64,000 nt of DNA from Hyphomicrobiales bacterium (GCA_900466005.1 UEGQ01000008.1:62001-126000); one strand, 5' to 3'; counted from the first letter of the stretch, positions 11,175 through 20,880 are shown. Numbers and translations are program-made. The notes: generated from the letters alone by a model not told the origin.

Positions 11175-13256
11175 TTACTCTGCCGCAGCCTTGAAATTGT
11201 TGCGGGCCAATGCCGAGCATTCGGCCATCACGGCCGAAGCACGCGCGATCGGGTTCGTCAAATAGAAGTCTTTGATCGGCGACGCAAACCCGGATTTGGT
11301 CATCTGCCCGGCTTTTTTCGCAAGCGCGGCAATTTCGTCACCCGAACCTGCAGCGATCTCGTCGATCTCCGCGAAGTGCGGGTAAGCGGCATAGAGTTTC
11401 GCGCGAAGAGCCTGCAGCGAATCGAACGGCAGCTTCTTTCCGAGCACGTCGGAAAGCGCGCGGATGATCGCCCAGTCCTCGCGGGCCTCACCCGGCGCGA
11501 AGCCGGCCCGGTTGCCCATCTGGACACGGCCTTCGGTGTTGACCCAAGTGCCGGACTTCTCCGTATAGGCGGCACCCGGCAGGATGACGTCGGCGCTATG
11601 CGCACCGGCATCGCCGTGGCTGCCGATGTAGACGGTGAACGTCTGTCCCTTCTTGCCGAAGTCGAGTTCGTCCGCGCCGAGCAGGAAGAGCACGTCCATC
11701 GAGCCCAGCATTGCGCCGGCCGATACACCGTTCACGCCGGGCACGAAGCCGAGGTCGAGCCCGCCGACGCGCGCGGCGGCGGTGTGCAGGACGGCGAGGC
11801 CGTTCCATTCGGGCGAGACGGCTCCGACAGCGACCGCGAGCTTGGCGACGTTCGCGAGAACGGCCGCACCGTCTTCGCCAGCGAGAGCCCCCTGCCCTAC
11901 GATGATCATCGGGGCCTTGGCATTCTTCAGCACATCTACGAAGGCGCCCTTGCCGGCCGCGAGGTCGGCGAGCGTCTCGGAGCCAGCGCCGAGATAGTCG
12001 TACTGGTAGCGCAGTTCGCCGCCTTCGCCGATCACACCGATCGGGAAGCCGCCGTGGCGCCAGCGTTTGCGGATGCGGGCGTTCAGGACGGCCGCTTCGA
12101 AGCGCGGATTGGCGCCGACGATGAGCAGCGCGTCAGCGGCTTGGATGCCTTCGATCGTCGGGTTGAAGATATAGGTCGAGCGGCCGAGCGAAGGATCGAG
12201 GGCGGCGCCGTCCTGGCGGCAGTCGATATTGGCCGAGCCGAGGGCGGAAACGAGTTCCTTCAGCGCATACATTTCCTCGACGGAGGCGAGATCGCCGGCA
12301 ATCGCGCCGATCTTGTCGGCGGTGGTCGCGGCAACGGCCGACTTAACGGCGGCGAAGGCCTCGCTCCAGCTCGCCGGCTGCAGGCGACCGTCACGGCGGA
12401 CATACGGCCGGTCGAGGCGCTGGGTCTTCAAGCCGTCCCAGATGAAGCGGCTCTTGTCGGAAATCCACTCTTCGTTGATCGCCTCGTTCACGCGCGGCAT
12501 GATGCGCATAACTTCGCGACCGCGGGTATCGACGCGGATGGCCGAGCCCAGCGCGTCCATGACGTCGATCGATTCGGTCTTGCCGAGTTCCCACGGACGA
12601 GCGGTGAAGGAGAACGGTTTCGAAGTCAGCGCGCCGACCGGGCAAAGGTCGATGACGTTGCCCTGCAGCTCGGAGGTCATCGCCTGCTCGAGATAGGTGG
12701 TGATCTCGGCATCCTCGCCGCGGCCGATCAGACCGAGTTCCGCAATGCCGGCGACTTCGGTGGTGAAGCGGACGCAGCGCGTGCAGTGGATGCAGCGGTT
12801 CATCACGGTCTTGACGAGCGGGCCGATATACTTGTCCTCGACGGCGCGCTTGTTTTCCGTATAGCGCGAGCTGTCGACGCCGAAGGCCATCGCCTGGTCC
12901 TGCAGGTCGCATTCGCCGCCCTGGTCGCAGATCGGGCAATCGAGCGGATGGTTGATCAGCAGGAATTCCATCACGCCTTCGCGGGCCTTCTTGACCATCG
13001 GCGTGTTGGTGAAGACTTCCGGCAGTTCGCCGTTCGGGCCGCCGCGGATATCGCGCACACCCATGGCGCAGGAGGCCGCGGGCTTCGGCGGGCCGCCCTT
13101 CACTTCCACGAGACACATGCGGCAATTGCCGGCGACCGACAGCCGCTCGTGAAAACAAAAGCGCGGGACTTCGGCGCCGGCTTCCTCGCACGCCTGCAAC
13201 AGCGTGAAATGATCCGGAACCTCGATCTCTTTACCGTCGACTTTCAGCTTTGCCAT
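11175..13256 (-). CDS. nuoG: NADH-quinone oxidoreductase subunit G
   Basis: A 693-residue iron-sulfur subunit of the N-module. The N-terminal 2Fe-2S ferredoxin domain has [11 protein letters not shown], followed by the His/Cys N5 motif [18 protein letters not shown] and the N4 motif [12 protein letters not shown]. The rest is a molybdopterin-oxidoreductase-like fold without catalytic function. The length is that of the short alphaproteobacterial/mitochondrial NDUFS1 type rather than the 900-residue E. coli type. It is separated from nuoF by two extra genes. Confidence 0.97.
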   Translation of the reverse strand: MAKLKVDGKEIEVPDHFTLLQACEEAGAEVPRFCFHERLSVAGNCRMCLVEVKGGPPKPAASCAMGVRDIRGGPNGELPEVFTNTPMVKKAREGVMEFLLINHPLDCPICDQGGECDLQDQAMAFGVDSSRYTENKRAVEDKYIGPLVKTVMNRCIHCTRCVRFTTEVAGIAELGLIGRGEDAEITTYLEQAMTSELQGNVIDLCPVGALTSKPFSFTARPWELGKTESIDVMDALGSAIRVDTRGREVMRIMPRVNEAINEEWISDKSRFIWDGLKTQRLDRPYVRRDGRLQPASWSEAFAAVKSAVAATTADKIGAIAGDLASVEEMYALKELVSALGSANIDCRQDGAALDPSLGRSTYIFNPTIEGIQAADALLIVGANPRFEAAVLNARIRKRWRHGGFPIGVIGEGGELRYQYDYLGAGSETLADLAAGKGAFVDVLKNAKAPMIIVGQGALAGEDGAAVLANVAKLAVAVGAVSPEWNGLAVLHTAAARVGGLDLGFVPGVNGVSAGAMLGSMDVLFLLGADELDFGKKGQTFTVYIGSHGDAGAHSADVILPGAAYTEKSGTWVNTEGRVQMGNRAGFAPGEAREDWAIIRALSDVLGKKLPFDSLQALRAKLYAAYPHFAEIDEIAAGSGDEIAALAKKAGQMTKSGFASPIKDFYLTNPIARASAVMAECSALARNNFKAAAE

Positions 13257-13271
13257 ATTCGCCTTCCTGTC

Positions 13272-13739
13272 TCACGCACACCGCGCATGTTGCCAGAGTT
13301 TCACCTCCGGCAAGTGCGACCAGCCGAAAGCCCTGTCGCTGTTGCCGTGCTTGTTCAATTCTTCGAGCCGCCCTTTCGCCTCTGCTACCGTGGGGATCTC
13401 TCCCGCAGCGACATGCCACATGACGAAATGCTGCTTTTCCATGATCTCGAACCATTCCGCGCGGCGGGCATAGAACTGCCGGTGGACGGTCTTCCATACG
13501 AAATTCTCGAATGACGCGACGTCGCGCCAGACACTCATGTTGACGATCACCAGCGGATCGTCGAAACCGTCGATCGCGGTCGCATTACCGCTCTCGTCCT
13601 TCAGCCGCCAGACGAAGCCTTCCGACCGCTCGGCGACGCCGTTGACGAGGTCGAGCGCCTTGACGAAGGCGGCAACCCGCGGGTCCTCCAGCGGATAGCG
13701 CAAACGCGCGATGTTGAGTTCGGCGAGGTGCTGCGTCAC
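13272..13739 (-). CDS. DUF3291 domain protein within the nuo operon
   Basis: A 155-residue soluble protein of the DUF3291 family, which has an alpha/beta barrel related to dimeric monooxygenase-like folds. Features typical of the family are the N-terminal HLAELNIARLRYPLEDP, the central FDDPLVIVNMSVWRDVASF and the WHVAAGEIPTVAEAKGRL segment. It overlaps the upstream helix-hairpin-helix gene by four bases (ATGA) and ends 15 bases before nuoG, so it is very likely translated as part of the complex I message. No link to complex I function is known to me. Confidence 0.8.
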   Translation of the reverse strand: MTQHLAELNIARLRYPLEDPRVAAFVKALDLVNGVAERSEGFVWRLKDESGNATAIDGFDDPLVIVNMSVWRDVASFENFVWKTVHRQFYARRAEWFEIMEKQHFVMWHVAAGEIPTVAEAKGRLEELNKHGNSDRAFGWSHLPEVKLWQHARCA

Positions 13740-14413
13740 GCCCCGCCCTCCTTCAGTGCTTTCGCCTGCGCCACCCAGCCGTCGCGGACGATGCGGCCAC
13801 CGAGACCGATCTCGGCGTCGATGCGCGCCACATCCTCGTCACTCCAGCCGGCGATGTCGGCAAAGCGGGTGATGCCCATACCGTTCAGGATCTGCTCGAG
13901 CTTCGGCCCGATGCCGGAAATCTTCTTCAGGTCGTCGGCCTTGCCGCGTCCCCGGGAGACCGCCTTTGCGGGCTTCGGCGATGCAGCCTTGGGCGCAGCA
14001 ACCGCAGGCGTCGCCTCTACGGATTTCGGTCGAGCCGCCTTGGCGACCGGTGCCTTGGCAACCGGTACCTTGGCCGCACGCTTCACCTTTGCGGCGGGCT
14101 TCCGCGGGGCCGTCTTCGCTGCCGACTCAGACGGCGGGGCCGGACGCTCCTCCCGCCCCTTCTCGTCTTCGACCTTGCGGGCGAGCGTCTCGGTCGCCTC
14201 CAGGGCGCCCTGGAGCGAGCCCAGGAAGGCGCTCGCCATCTGGGTCGCGAAACCGAAGCCGACCGCCGTCATCGCCGCGAGCGCCGCGGCGGGATGCGCC
14301 ATCAGCGGGTGCAGCGGCAGACCGGACGCTTCCGGCGCGGCATCGGACGCACGGCCGGAGTCGACCGGCTTCGCCGCAACTTCCTCCCGTATCCTGTCCT
14401 TTGCCTTCGCCAT
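13736..14413 (-). CDS. Ala/Lys-rich protein with C-terminal helix-hairpin-helix domain, paralogous to the NuoE tail
   Basis: A 225-residue protein with three parts: an N-terminal region with an amphipathic Ala-rich helix (about residues 35-80), a low-complexity Lys/Ala/Pro linker (about 90-150) and a compact C-terminal domain from about residue 160. The domain begins DDLKKISGIGPKLEQIL, an HhH pattern like that in predicted 5' DNA nuclease/DUF4332-type modules. It aligns without gaps with the last 78 residues of NuoE, with 36 identities in 66 positions by hand count. It sits between nuoF (12-base gap) and the DUF3291 gene (4-base overlap). A scaffold or assembly role is only a guess. Confidence 0.8.
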   Translation of the reverse strand: MAKAKDRIREEVAAKPVDSGRASDAAPEASGLPLHPLMAHPAAALAAMTAVGFGFATQMASAFLGSLQGALEATETLARKVEDEKGREERPAPPSESAAKTAPRKPAAKVKRAAKVPVAKAPVAKAARPKSVEATPAVAAPKAASPKPAKAVSRGRGKADDLKKISGIGPKLEQILNGMGITRFADIAGWSDEDVARIDAEIGLGGRIVRDGWVAQAKALKEGGA

Positions 14414-14425
14414 CGTCCGGTTTCC

Positions 14426-15730
14426 TTACTCGGCGGCTTCCATCACAACGCCATGGGCCATGGCGTTACGGGTGTATTGATCGATGCGGGCTTCCATTTC
14501 CGGGCGGAAATGCTTGATGAGGCCCTGGATCGGCCAGGCGGCGGCGTCGCCGAGCGCACAGATGGTGTGGCCCTCGACCTGCTTGGTCACCTGGAAGAGC
14601 ATGTCGATCTCGCGCTTCTGGGCATTGCCCTTCACCATGCGCTCCATGACGCGCATCATCCAGCCGGTACCTTCGCGGCACGGCGTGCACTGGCCGCAGC
14701 TCTCGTGCTTGTAGAAGGCCGAGAGGCGCCAGATGGCCTTCACGATGTCGGTCGACTTGTCCATGACGATGACCGCCGCCGTGCCGAGCGAGGAGCCGAC
14801 CTCGCGCAGGCCGTCATAGTCCATGATGGCATCCTTCATCTGGGCGCCCGGCACGCAAGGAACCGAGGAGCCGCCCGGGATGACGGCGAGCAGGTTGTCC
14901 CAGCCGCCGCGGATGCCGCCGCAATGCTTCTCGATCAGTTCGTGGAACGGGATCGACATCGATTCCTCGACCGTGCACGGCTTGTTGACGTGGCCGGAGA
15001 TCGAATAGAGCTTGGTGCCGGTGTTGTTCGGGCGGCCGAAGCTGGAATACCAGCCCGCGCCACGGCGCAGGATGGTCGGGGTCACGGCGATCGACTCGAC
15101 GTTGTTGACCGTCGTCGGACAGCCGTAGAGGCCCATATTAGCCGGGAACGGAGGCTTCAGGCGCGGCTGGCCCTTCTTGCCTTCCAGGCTTTCGAGCAGC
15201 GCGGTCTCCTCGCCGCAGATATAGGCGCCGGCACCGTGATGAACGACGATGTCGATATCGTAGCCGAGCTTGTTGTTCTTGCCCAGCAGACCGTATTCGT
15301 AGCACTCGTCGATCGCCGCCTGCAGCGCCTCACGCTCGCGCATGAACTCGCCGCGCACGTAGATGAAGGCGTGATGGGCGCCCATGGCGAAGGAGGCGAC
15401 AACGCAGCCCTCGATCAGCGTATGCGGATCGTGGCGCATGATGTCGCGGTCCTTGCAGGTGCCGGGCTCCGACTCGTCGGCATTGACCACGAGGTAGTGC
15501 GGGCGACCGTCACTCTCCTTCGGCATGAAGGACCACTTGAGGCCAGTCGGGAAGCCGGCGCCGCCACGGCCGCGCAGGCCCGAGGCCTTCACCTCGTTGA
15601 TGATCCAGTCACGGCCCTTTTCGAGCAGCTGCTTGGTGCCATCCCAATGACCACGGCTCATGGCGCCCTTCAGGGACTTGTCCTTGAGGCCGTAGATGTT
15701 GGTAAAGATGCGATCCTGATCCTTCAACAT
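14426..15730 (-). CDS. nuoF: NADH-quinone oxidoreductase subunit F
   Basis: The NADH- and FMN-binding 51-kDa subunit, 434 residues. The FMN/NADH Gly-rich loop [14 protein letters not shown] lies near residue 60, the second nucleotide motif is in [13 protein letters not shown], and the N3 4Fe-4S motif is [15 protein letters not shown]. All expected cysteines are present. It follows nuoE with an 11-base gap. Confidence 0.97.
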   Translation of the reverse strand: MLKDQDRIFTNIYGLKDKSLKGAMSRGHWDGTKQLLEKGRDWIINEVKASGLRGRGGAGFPTGLKWSFMPKESDGRPHYLVVNADESEPGTCKDRDIMRHDPHTLIEGCVVASFAMGAHHAFIYVRGEFMREREALQAAIDECYEYGLLGKNNKLGYDIDIVVHHGAGAYICGEETALLESLEGKKGQPRLKPPFPANMGLYGCPTTVNNVESIAVTPTILRRGAGWYSSFGRPNNTGTKLYSISGHVNKPCTVEESMSIPFHELIEKHCGGIRGGWDNLLAVIPGGSSVPCVPGAQMKDAIMDYDGLREVGSSLGTAAVIVMDKSTDIVKAIWRLSAFYKHESCGQCTPCREGTGWMMRVMERMVKGNAQKREIDMLFQVTKQVEGHTICALGDAAAWPIQGLIKHFRPEMEARIDQYTRNAMAHGVVMEAAE

Positions 15731-15741
15731 ATTCTAACCTC

Positions 15742-16908
15742 TTACCGCGGCTTCTTGCCGAAGACCTTGATGTATTCGGCCTCGCCGCCCTTGGCGAGCG
15801 CCTTGGCCTGCTTGACCCAGTCGTCCCGCTCGATGCGGCCGCCGAACTTCAGATAGCCGTCGACCCATTCGCGCTCGGCCTTCTTCCAGGAGGCGATCTG
15901 CGCGAAGGTGTAGATGCCGAGCTCGTGGAGAATGGCTTCGATCTTCGGACCGACGCCGGAAATCATCTTCAGATCGTCCGGGCTGGCCGGCTTTTCGATC
16001 CCGGCCGGACGGTTCTTGTCGTCACGGGAGATCTCGTCGACCGGCCCCTTGCCGGCGGCATCGGCCGCGGCGGTCTCGGAGATGACTTCCTTGATCTCGT
16101 CGCTCGCCGGCGTCGCGCGCTTGCGCGCCGGCTTCACTTCCGGGCCGCCCGGAACGGCGGTCTTGCCGTTCGCAGGCGAGCGGACGGCGGGATTGGTCTC
16201 GTCGGCCGACGCGTCAACCCTGCCGGCATTGGCCGGCGGAACGTGGACAGTCTCTTCGCCCGCGGGGACCGCCTTCGCCGTCGTCTTCTTGCCTGAGGCC
16301 GCGTCGACCAGAGTGGTCGGGCCGCCGACCGGCGCCGAATAGACGCGGTCGATCTGCGGGCCGGGCTTCACCTCGGCCCCCCTGCCCGCCTCGAAGCGGT
16401 CGATGATGTCTTCGAGCTGTGCCGGCGTCAGGTCTTCATAGGAATCCTTGAAGATCATCACCATCGGCGCATTGACGCATGCGCCCTGACACTCGACCTC
16501 TTCCCACGACAGCGTACCGTCGGCATTGAGCTCGAAGGGATCGTGGTGGATCTTGTGCTTGCAGACCTCGATCAGCTCCTCGGCGCCGCGCAGCATGCAG
16601 GGCGTCGTGCCGCAGACCTGGATGTGGGCGCGGGTGCCGACCGGCTTCAGCTGGAACTGGGTGTAGAAGGTGGCCACTTCCAGCACGCGGATGTAGGGCA
16701 TTGCGAGCATGTCGGCGACGTGTTCGATCGCCGCGCGCGTCACCCATCCTTCCTGTTCCTGCGCCCGCATGAGCAGCGGGATGACCGCCGATTGCTGGCG
16801 GCCCTCAGGATATTTGCGAATGGTCTTCTCGGCCCAGGCCGCATTCTCCTCGTTGAAGGAGAAGCTGGCGGGCTGGACGCGATCTTCGGCTAGTCGACGA
16901 ACGGACAT
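15742..16908 (-). CDS. nuoE: NADH-quinone oxidoreductase subunit E with C-terminal HhH extension
   Basis: The thioredoxin-like 24-kDa subunit carrying the 2Fe-2S cluster N1a. The ligands are visible as C99 and C104 (VCGTTPC) and C140 and C144 (ECQGAC). The canonical subunit ends near residue 190. A further 200 residues follow: a Pro/Ala/Lys-rich linker, then from residue 311 a helix-hairpin-helix domain starting [17 protein letters not shown]. At 388 residues it is more than twice the E. coli length. Long NuoE proteins occur in rhizobia, but the role of the tail is not known. The same domain recurs in the gene at 13736-14413. Confidence 0.95.
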   Translation of the reverse strand: MSVRRLAEDRVQPASFSFNEENAAWAEKTIRKYPEGRQQSAVIPLLMRAQEQEGWVTRAAIEHVADMLAMPYIRVLEVATFYTQFQLKPVGTRAHIQVCGTTPCMLRGAEELIEVCKHKIHHDPFELNADGTLSWEEVECQGACVNAPMVMIFKDSYEDLTPAQLEDIIDRFEAGRGAEVKPGPQIDRVYSAPVGGPTTLVDAASGKKTTAKAVPAGEETVHVPPANAGRVDASADETNPAVRSPANGKTAVPGGPEVKPARKRATPASDEIKEVISETAAADAAGKGPVDEISRDDKNRPAGIEKPASPDDLKMISGVGPKIEAILHELGIYTFAQIASWKKAEREWVDGYLKFGGRIERDDWVKQAKALAKGGEAEYIKVFGKKPR

Positions 16909-16926
16909 TCTTCCTCACGCCTTGTC

Positions 16927-17169
16927 TCAGTTTATGGATCCACACCTGGAATTCTGCAAAGACGCGAATTCACAGGCGTAGGCCGAGTTCTCTTTCTGCA
17001 GGAACACGATGAACTTGGCGCCGTTCGGCACGGCGGCCTTGATCTCGTATCCGCGCTTGATGAGTTCCGCCATGGTCGTCGACGAGCCCTGCGACGAGAC
17101 CGCTGCGTCCTGGGCGAAGACGCCCGGAGCAATGGCCAGAAGAGCAAGCGTCAACAAACCGCGGCGCAT
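16927..17169 (-). CDS. Small exported protein between nuoD and nuoE
   Basis: An 80-residue protein with a clear Sec signal peptide ([20 protein letters not shown], cleavage after AQ or FA). The mature part is about 60 residues, has two cysteines (in YACEFASLQNSRCGSIN) likely to form a disulfide, and has no family I recognise. The ATG overlaps the nuoD stop by one base (TAATG), so it is translationally coupled to nuoD. A periplasmic protein encoded within the complex I operon is unexpected; the function is unknown. Confidence 0.78.
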   Translation of the reverse strand: MRRGLLTLALLAIAPGVFAQDAAVSSQGSSTTMAELIKRGYEIKAAVPNGAKFIVFLQKENSAYACEFASLQNSRCGSIN

Positions 17170-18359
17170 TACCGGTCCACCTCTCCGAACACGATGTCGA
17201 GCGAGCCGAGGATCGCCGAAACGTCGGCGAGCTGGTGGCCGCGGCAAAGGAAGTCCATCGCCTGCAGGTGGGCATAGCCCGGAGCGCGGATCTTGCAGCG
17301 GTAGGGCTTGTTGGAACCGTCGGAGACGAGATAAACGCCGAACTCGCCCTTCGGCGCCTCGACCGCGGCGTAAACCTCGCCTTCGGGAACGTGGTAGCCT
17401 TCGGTGTAGAGCTTGAAGTGGTGGATCAGCGCTTCCATCGACCGCTTCATCTCGCCACGCTTCGGCGGAACGACCTTGCCGTCGAGCGAGGAGACCGGGC
17501 CGGTCTTGGCGTCACCGAGGAGGCGGTGGACGCACTGCTTCATGATCTTCACCGACTCGCGCATCTCGAACATGCGGATCAGGTAGCGGTCGTAGCAGTC
17601 GCCGTTCTTGCCGACCATCAGGTCGAAGTCGAGATCGGCGTAGCATTCGTAGGGCTGCGCCTTGCGCAGGTCCCAGGCAGCCCCCGAACCGCGCACCATG
17701 ACGCCGGAGAAGCCCCAGGCCCAGGCATCTTCGAGGCTGACGACGCCGATGTCGACGTTACGCTGCTTGAAGATGCGGTTGTCGGTCAGCAGGCCCTCGA
17801 TATCGTCGCAGACCTTCAGGAACGGATCGCACCAAGCGCCGATATCCTCGACGAGCTTGTGCGGCAGGTCCTGGTGGACGCCGCCGGGGCGGAAATAGGC
17901 GGCGTGCATGCGCGAGCCAGAAGCGCGCTCATAGAACACCATCAGCTTCTCGCGCTCCTCGAAGCCCCAGAGCGGCGGCGTCAGCGCGCCGACGTCCATG
18001 GCCTGCGTCGTGACGTTCAGGAGGTGCGAGAGGATACGGCCGATTTCCGAATAGAGGACGCGGATCAGCTGGCCGCGGATCGGTATCTCGAGGCCGAGCA
18101 GCTTTTCGACCGCCAGCGAATAGGCATGCTCCTGGTTCATCGGCGCGACGTAGTCGAGCCGGTCGAAATAGGGCAGCGCCTGCAGGTAGGTCTTGGTCTC
18201 GATCAGCTTCTCGGTGCCGCGATGCAGAAGGCCGATATGCGGGTCGACGCGCTCGACGATTTCACCGTCGAGTTCGAGGACCAGGCGCAGAACGCCGTGC
18301 GCGGCCGGATGCTGCGGGCCGAAGTTGATGTTGAAGTTGCGGACGTTGTGTTCAGTCAT
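17169..18359 (-). CDS. nuoD: NADH-quinone oxidoreductase subunit D
   Basis: The 49-kDa subunit, 396 residues, lining the quinone site. The N-terminus [18 protein letters not shown] is the family signature with the quinone-site His, and GVMVRGSG and the C-terminal DIVFGEVDR are typical. ATG 18359 gives the standard N-terminus. An earlier in-frame GTG-type start would add nine unrelated residues. NuoC is separate, as in mitochondria-like complex I, not fused as in E. coli. Confidence 0.96.
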   Translation of the reverse strand: MTEHNVRNFNINFGPQHPAAHGVLRLVLELDGEIVERVDPHIGLLHRGTEKLIETKTYLQALPYFDRLDYVAPMNQEHAYSLAVEKLLGLEIPIRGQLIRVLYSEIGRILSHLLNVTTQAMDVGALTPPLWGFEEREKLMVFYERASGSRMHAAYFRPGGVHQDLPHKLVEDIGAWCDPFLKVCDDIEGLLTDNRIFKQRNVDIGVVSLEDAWAWGFSGVMVRGSGAAWDLRKAQPYECYADLDFDLMVGKNGDCYDRYLIRMFEMRESVKIMKQCVHRLLGDAKTGPVSSLDGKVVPPKRGEMKRSMEALIHHFKLYTEGYHVPEGEVYAAVEAPKGEFGVYLVSDGSNKPYRCKIRAPGYAHLQAMDFLCRGHQLADVSAILGSLDIVFGEVDR

Positions 18360-18390
18360 TGCGATTCGCTCCGCGCATCGAGGCACTAGC

Positions 18391-18827
18391 CAATAGGCAG
18401 TAGCCAGTAGGGCGTCTATTCACTCGTGCGACCATTCCGTTCATCCTGCAAGCTGCGGATCAGCGACCTCAGCATTTTCCCGACCTCTTCGCTGATTGCC
18501 ATCGCCTTCGACACCCGGTCCTGCGACGACAACCCGATACGCGAGCTCAGAAGAATATGCGTCTCCAACTCCTTGAGCGACCCTTGAGCGATTTTCAGGT
18601 GCTGGACGTAAGAACCTGCACCATCTCGACCGTATCCTTCCGCTATGTTGGCGGGCACCGATGCGGCTGCCCTCCTCACCTGCGACGTCAGCCCGTAGAC
18701 CTCCTCGCGCGGAAAATACTTCGTCAGCTCATAGCTCTCTACCGCCAGATCCATGGCGCGTTGCCACACCTTCAGATCCTGGTAGGAGTTGATAGCCGTC
18801 TGATGTCTCCCTTCCTACTGCCTGTTG
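18391..18827. repeat. Inverted GGCAGTAG-type repeats bracketing the four-helix-bundle gene
   Basis: The plus strand at 18391-18403 reads CAATAGGCAGTAG, and the minus strand at 18827-18815 reads CAACAGGCAGTAG, so 12 of 13 positions match in opposite orientation. Extra GGCAGTAG-like units lie just outside on the right (18837-18844) and a CCAGTAG on the left (18404-18410). The pair exactly frames the insertion between nuoC and nuoD. Confidence 0.6.
18416..18769 (-). CDS. Four-helix-bundle (S23/Avd-like) protein inserted between nuoC and nuoD
   Basis: About 117 residues from the first usable start (GTG 18769). The sequence has the family's four amphipathic helices and its signature region [20 protein letters not shown]. 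This is the family of proteins encoded in 23S rRNA intervening sequences, also called the four helix bundle protein family, and is related to Avd of diversity-generating retroelements. The conserved N-terminal [14 protein letters not shown] block begins before GTG 18769, and only ATC or CTG codons precede it until an in-frame stop at 18815-18817. The start may therefore be non-standard or the 5' end may be damaged. It is flanked by inverted repeats. The function is unknown. Confidence 0.75.
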   Translation of the reverse strand: MWQRAMDLAVESYELTKYFPREEVYGLTSQVRRAAASVPANIAEGYGRDGAGSYVQHLKIAQGSLKELETHILLSSRIGLSSQDRVSKAMAISEEVGKMLRSLIRSLQDERNGRTSE

Positions 18828-18849
18828 GTTATTGCCTACTGCCTCATTC

Positions 18850-19452
18850 CTACTGTTTCGCCTTCTCGTCGCCCGGCAGCACGTAGTCGGTGCCTTCCCA
18901 CGGCGAGAGGAAGTCGAAATTGCGGAATTCCTGCTTGAGTTCGACCGGCTCGTAGATCACGCGCTTGGCCTCGTCGTCGTAGCGCACTTCGACGAACCCG
19001 GTGGTCGGGAAGTCCTTGCGCAGCGGATGACCTTCGAAGCCGTAGTCGGTCAGGATGCGGCGGAGGTCCGGATGGCCGGTGAACATCACGCCGTACATGT
19101 CCCAGGCCTCGCGCTCGAACCAGTCGGCGCCGGGAAAGACCGGACAGGCCGACGGCACCGGCTCGAATTCGCCGGTCGCGACCTTGACGCGCACGCGCAG
19201 GTTCTGGCGCGGCGACAGCAGGTGGTAGACCACGTCGAAGCGCTTCTCGCGCTTCGGATAGTCGACGCCGCAGATATCCGTCAGGTTGACGAAACCGCAC
19301 TGCACGTCGTCCCGCAGGAAGGTCAGGAGCGCGATCAGGTTCTCAGGGCTCGCCGTCAGCGTCAGCTCGCCGAACTTGACCTCACTCGACGCGATCAGCG
19401 TGCGGCAGGCCTCGCCGAGATGGGATGCAAGCTCGTCCAGGGCTTCACTCAT
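18850..19452 (-). CDS. nuoC: NADH-quinone oxidoreductase subunit C
   Basis: The 30-kDa subunit, 200 residues, with no redox centre. The signatures [20 protein letters not shown] and [16 protein letters not shown] are complete. It ends in a charged tail, GDEKAKQ. Downstream, the operon is interrupted by about 490 bases containing a four-helix-bundle gene before nuoD begins. Confidence 0.96.
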   Translation of the reverse strand: MSEALDELASHLGEACRTLIASSEVKFGELTLTASPENLIALLTFLRDDVQCGFVNLTDICGVDYPKREKRFDVVYHLLSPRQNLRVRVKVATGEFEPVPSACPVFPGADWFEREAWDMYGVMFTGHPDLRRILTDYGFEGHPLRKDFPTTGFVEVRYDDEAKRVIYEPVELKQEFRNFDFLSPWEGTDYVLPGDEKAKQ

Positions 19453-19470
19453 TTGTCTCGTCCCTCGCCG

Positions 19471-20052
19471 TTACCGTTCGATCGTGCCGGTGCGGCGGAT
19501 CTTCTTCTGCAGCAGGAGCACACCGTAGAGCAGCGCTTCCGCCGTGGGCGGACAGCCCGGTACGTAGATATCCACCGGCACGACGCGGTCACAGCCGCGC
19601 ACGACCGAGTAGGAATAGTGATAGTAACCGCCGCCGTTGGCGCAGGAGCCCATCGAGATCACGTAGCGCGGCTCGGGCATCTGGTCGTAGACCTTGCGCA
19701 GCGCCGGCGCCATCTTGTTGGTGAGCGTGCCGGCGACGATCATCACGTCGGACTGGCGCGGAGAAGCGCGCGGCGCGAAGCCGAAGCGCTCGGCGTCGTA
19801 GCGCGGCATGGAAAGCTGCATCATCTCGACGGCGCAGCAGGCAAGACCGAACGTCATCCACATCAGCGAGCCGGTACGGGCCCAGTTGATCAGCTCGTCG
19901 GTCGAGGTGACGAGAAAGCCCTTGTCGGCGAGCTCGTTGTTGATCTCGCCGAAGAACGCATCGTCGCTGCCGATCGGCTTTCCGGTGTTGGGATCGATGA
20001 TCCCCTTGGGCTGCGGCGCGATCAGGGTCGAATTGCCTTGGGTCATTCCCAT
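19471..20052 (-). CDS. nuoB: NADH-quinone oxidoreductase subunit B
   Basis: The PSST homologue that holds the terminal N2 4Fe-4S cluster, 193 residues. Ligands are in LACCAVEMM (tandem Cys), SMGSCANGG and [10 protein letters not shown]. The ATG at 20052 follows AAGGGGG at normal distance and overlaps the end of nuoA by 10 bases. A second ATG two codons later would overlap by four bases (ATGA) and is also possible. Confidence 0.96.
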   Translation of the reverse strand: MGMTQGNSTLIAPQPKGIIDPNTGKPIGSDDAFFGEINNELADKGFLVTSTDELINWARTGSLMWMTFGLACCAVEMMQLSMPRYDAERFGFAPRASPRQSDVMIVAGTLTNKMAPALRKVYDQMPEPRYVISMGSCANGGGYYHYSYSVVRGCDRVVPVDIYVPGCPPTAEALLYGVLLLQKKIRRTGTIER

Positions 20053-20408
20053 TCCAGCGCCCCCTTCTTCCATTCATAGATAAAGCCGACGGTGAGAACG
20101 GCGAGGAACACCATCATCGACCAGAACCCGAACCAGCCGAGATCGCCGAAGGACACCGCCCAGGGAAACAGGAAGGCGACTTCGAGATCGAAGATGATGA
20201 AGAGGATCGACACCAGATAGAAGCGGATGTCGAACTTCATGCGGGCGTCGTCGAAGGCGTTGAAGCCGCACTCGTAGGCGGAGAGTTTTTCCGAGTCGGG
20301 CGCCTTGAAGGCCACGGCAAACGGCGCGATCAACAGCGCCAGGCCGATGACGAGGGCGATACCGATAAAGATTGCGATCGGAACGTAGGAACTGAGCAGT
20401 TCAGTCAT
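20043..20408 (-). CDS. nuoA: NADH-quinone oxidoreductase subunit A
   Basis: The ND3 homologue, 121 residues with three membrane helices and the signature [20 protein letters not shown], which contains the Cys of the flexible quinone-site loop. I chose ATG 20408 because AGGGA lies eight bases upstream and it gives the standard N-terminus [10 protein letters not shown]. It is the first gene of the operon. Confidence 0.96.
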   Translation of the reverse strand: MTELLSSYVPIAIFIGIALVIGLALLIAPFAVAFKAPDSEKLSAYECGFNAFDDARMKFDIRFYLVSILFIIFDLEVAFLFPWAVSFGDLGWFGFWSMMVFLAVLTVGFIYEWKKGALEWE

Positions 20409-20492
20409 CATATCCATCCCTGCTTGCTGTGAAATGCCGGGAGGCACCGTGCCCGAAGGCGGACAAGCCGAAAAGAGAGTTGTAACGCGCCG

Positions 20493-20521
20493 TGGTTAGC
20501 GCAGGTGCCGCCCCAGTGCAA
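20493..20521 (-). promoter_or_regulatory. Candidate sigma70-like promoter of the nuo operon
   Basis: On the minus strand, TTGCAC and TAACCA are separated by 17 bases, about 85 bases upstream of the nuoA start. The -10 match is weak. It is the best-spaced pair I found between the tRNA-Asp genes and nuoA. Confidence 0.3.
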
Positions 20522-20642
20522 GACCGCAAAGGCCTTTTCACGTGCCGCATCCCGACTTTCTGAGCCGACTTTAGAACGACGAAAACGAAACGCCGGATCA
20601 CACCTTCGTGTTTCCGACAGACACATTTGTGGAAGAAAAAAG

Positions 20643-20719
20643 TGGCGCGAGTGACGGGGCTCGAACCCGCGACCTCCGGCGTGACAGGCCGGCACTCTAA
20701 CCGACTGAGCTACACCCGC
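20643..20719 (-). tRNA. tRNA-Asp (anticodon GTC), copy 2
   Basis: A 77-base cloverleaf with encoded CCA: acceptor GCGGGTG/CACTCGC, D-arm GCTCAGTCGGTTAGAGT, anticodon stem CCGGC with loop CTGTCAC (anticodon GTC), and T-arm GCGGGTTCGAGCCCCGT. It is identical to the copy at 20804-20880 and has the same orientation as nuoA. A six-T run follows the CCA directly. Confidence 0.97.
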
Positions 20720-20803
20720 GCATATGCTCCGCCTCGAAGCGGAACCCGACATCACGACCGGCAATCTACCACATCGCGACGTCATCAGAAACATGTCCAG
20801 GAA

Positions 20804-20880
20804 TGGCGCGAGTGACGGGGCTCGAACCCGCGACCTCCGGCGTGACAGGCCGGCACTCTAACCGACTGAGCTACACCCGC
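20804..20880 (-). tRNA. tRNA-Asp (anticodon GTC), copy 1
   Basis: Sequence-identical to the copy at 20643-20719, including the encoded CCA, and separated from it by an 84-base spacer with no resemblance to the outer flanks. A tandem transcript is likely. Confidence 0.97.

Noticed and set aside
11376..13514. Long plus-strand open frame opposite nuoG
   Set aside because: Composition without hydrophobic core and exact coextension with nuoG show it to be antisense.
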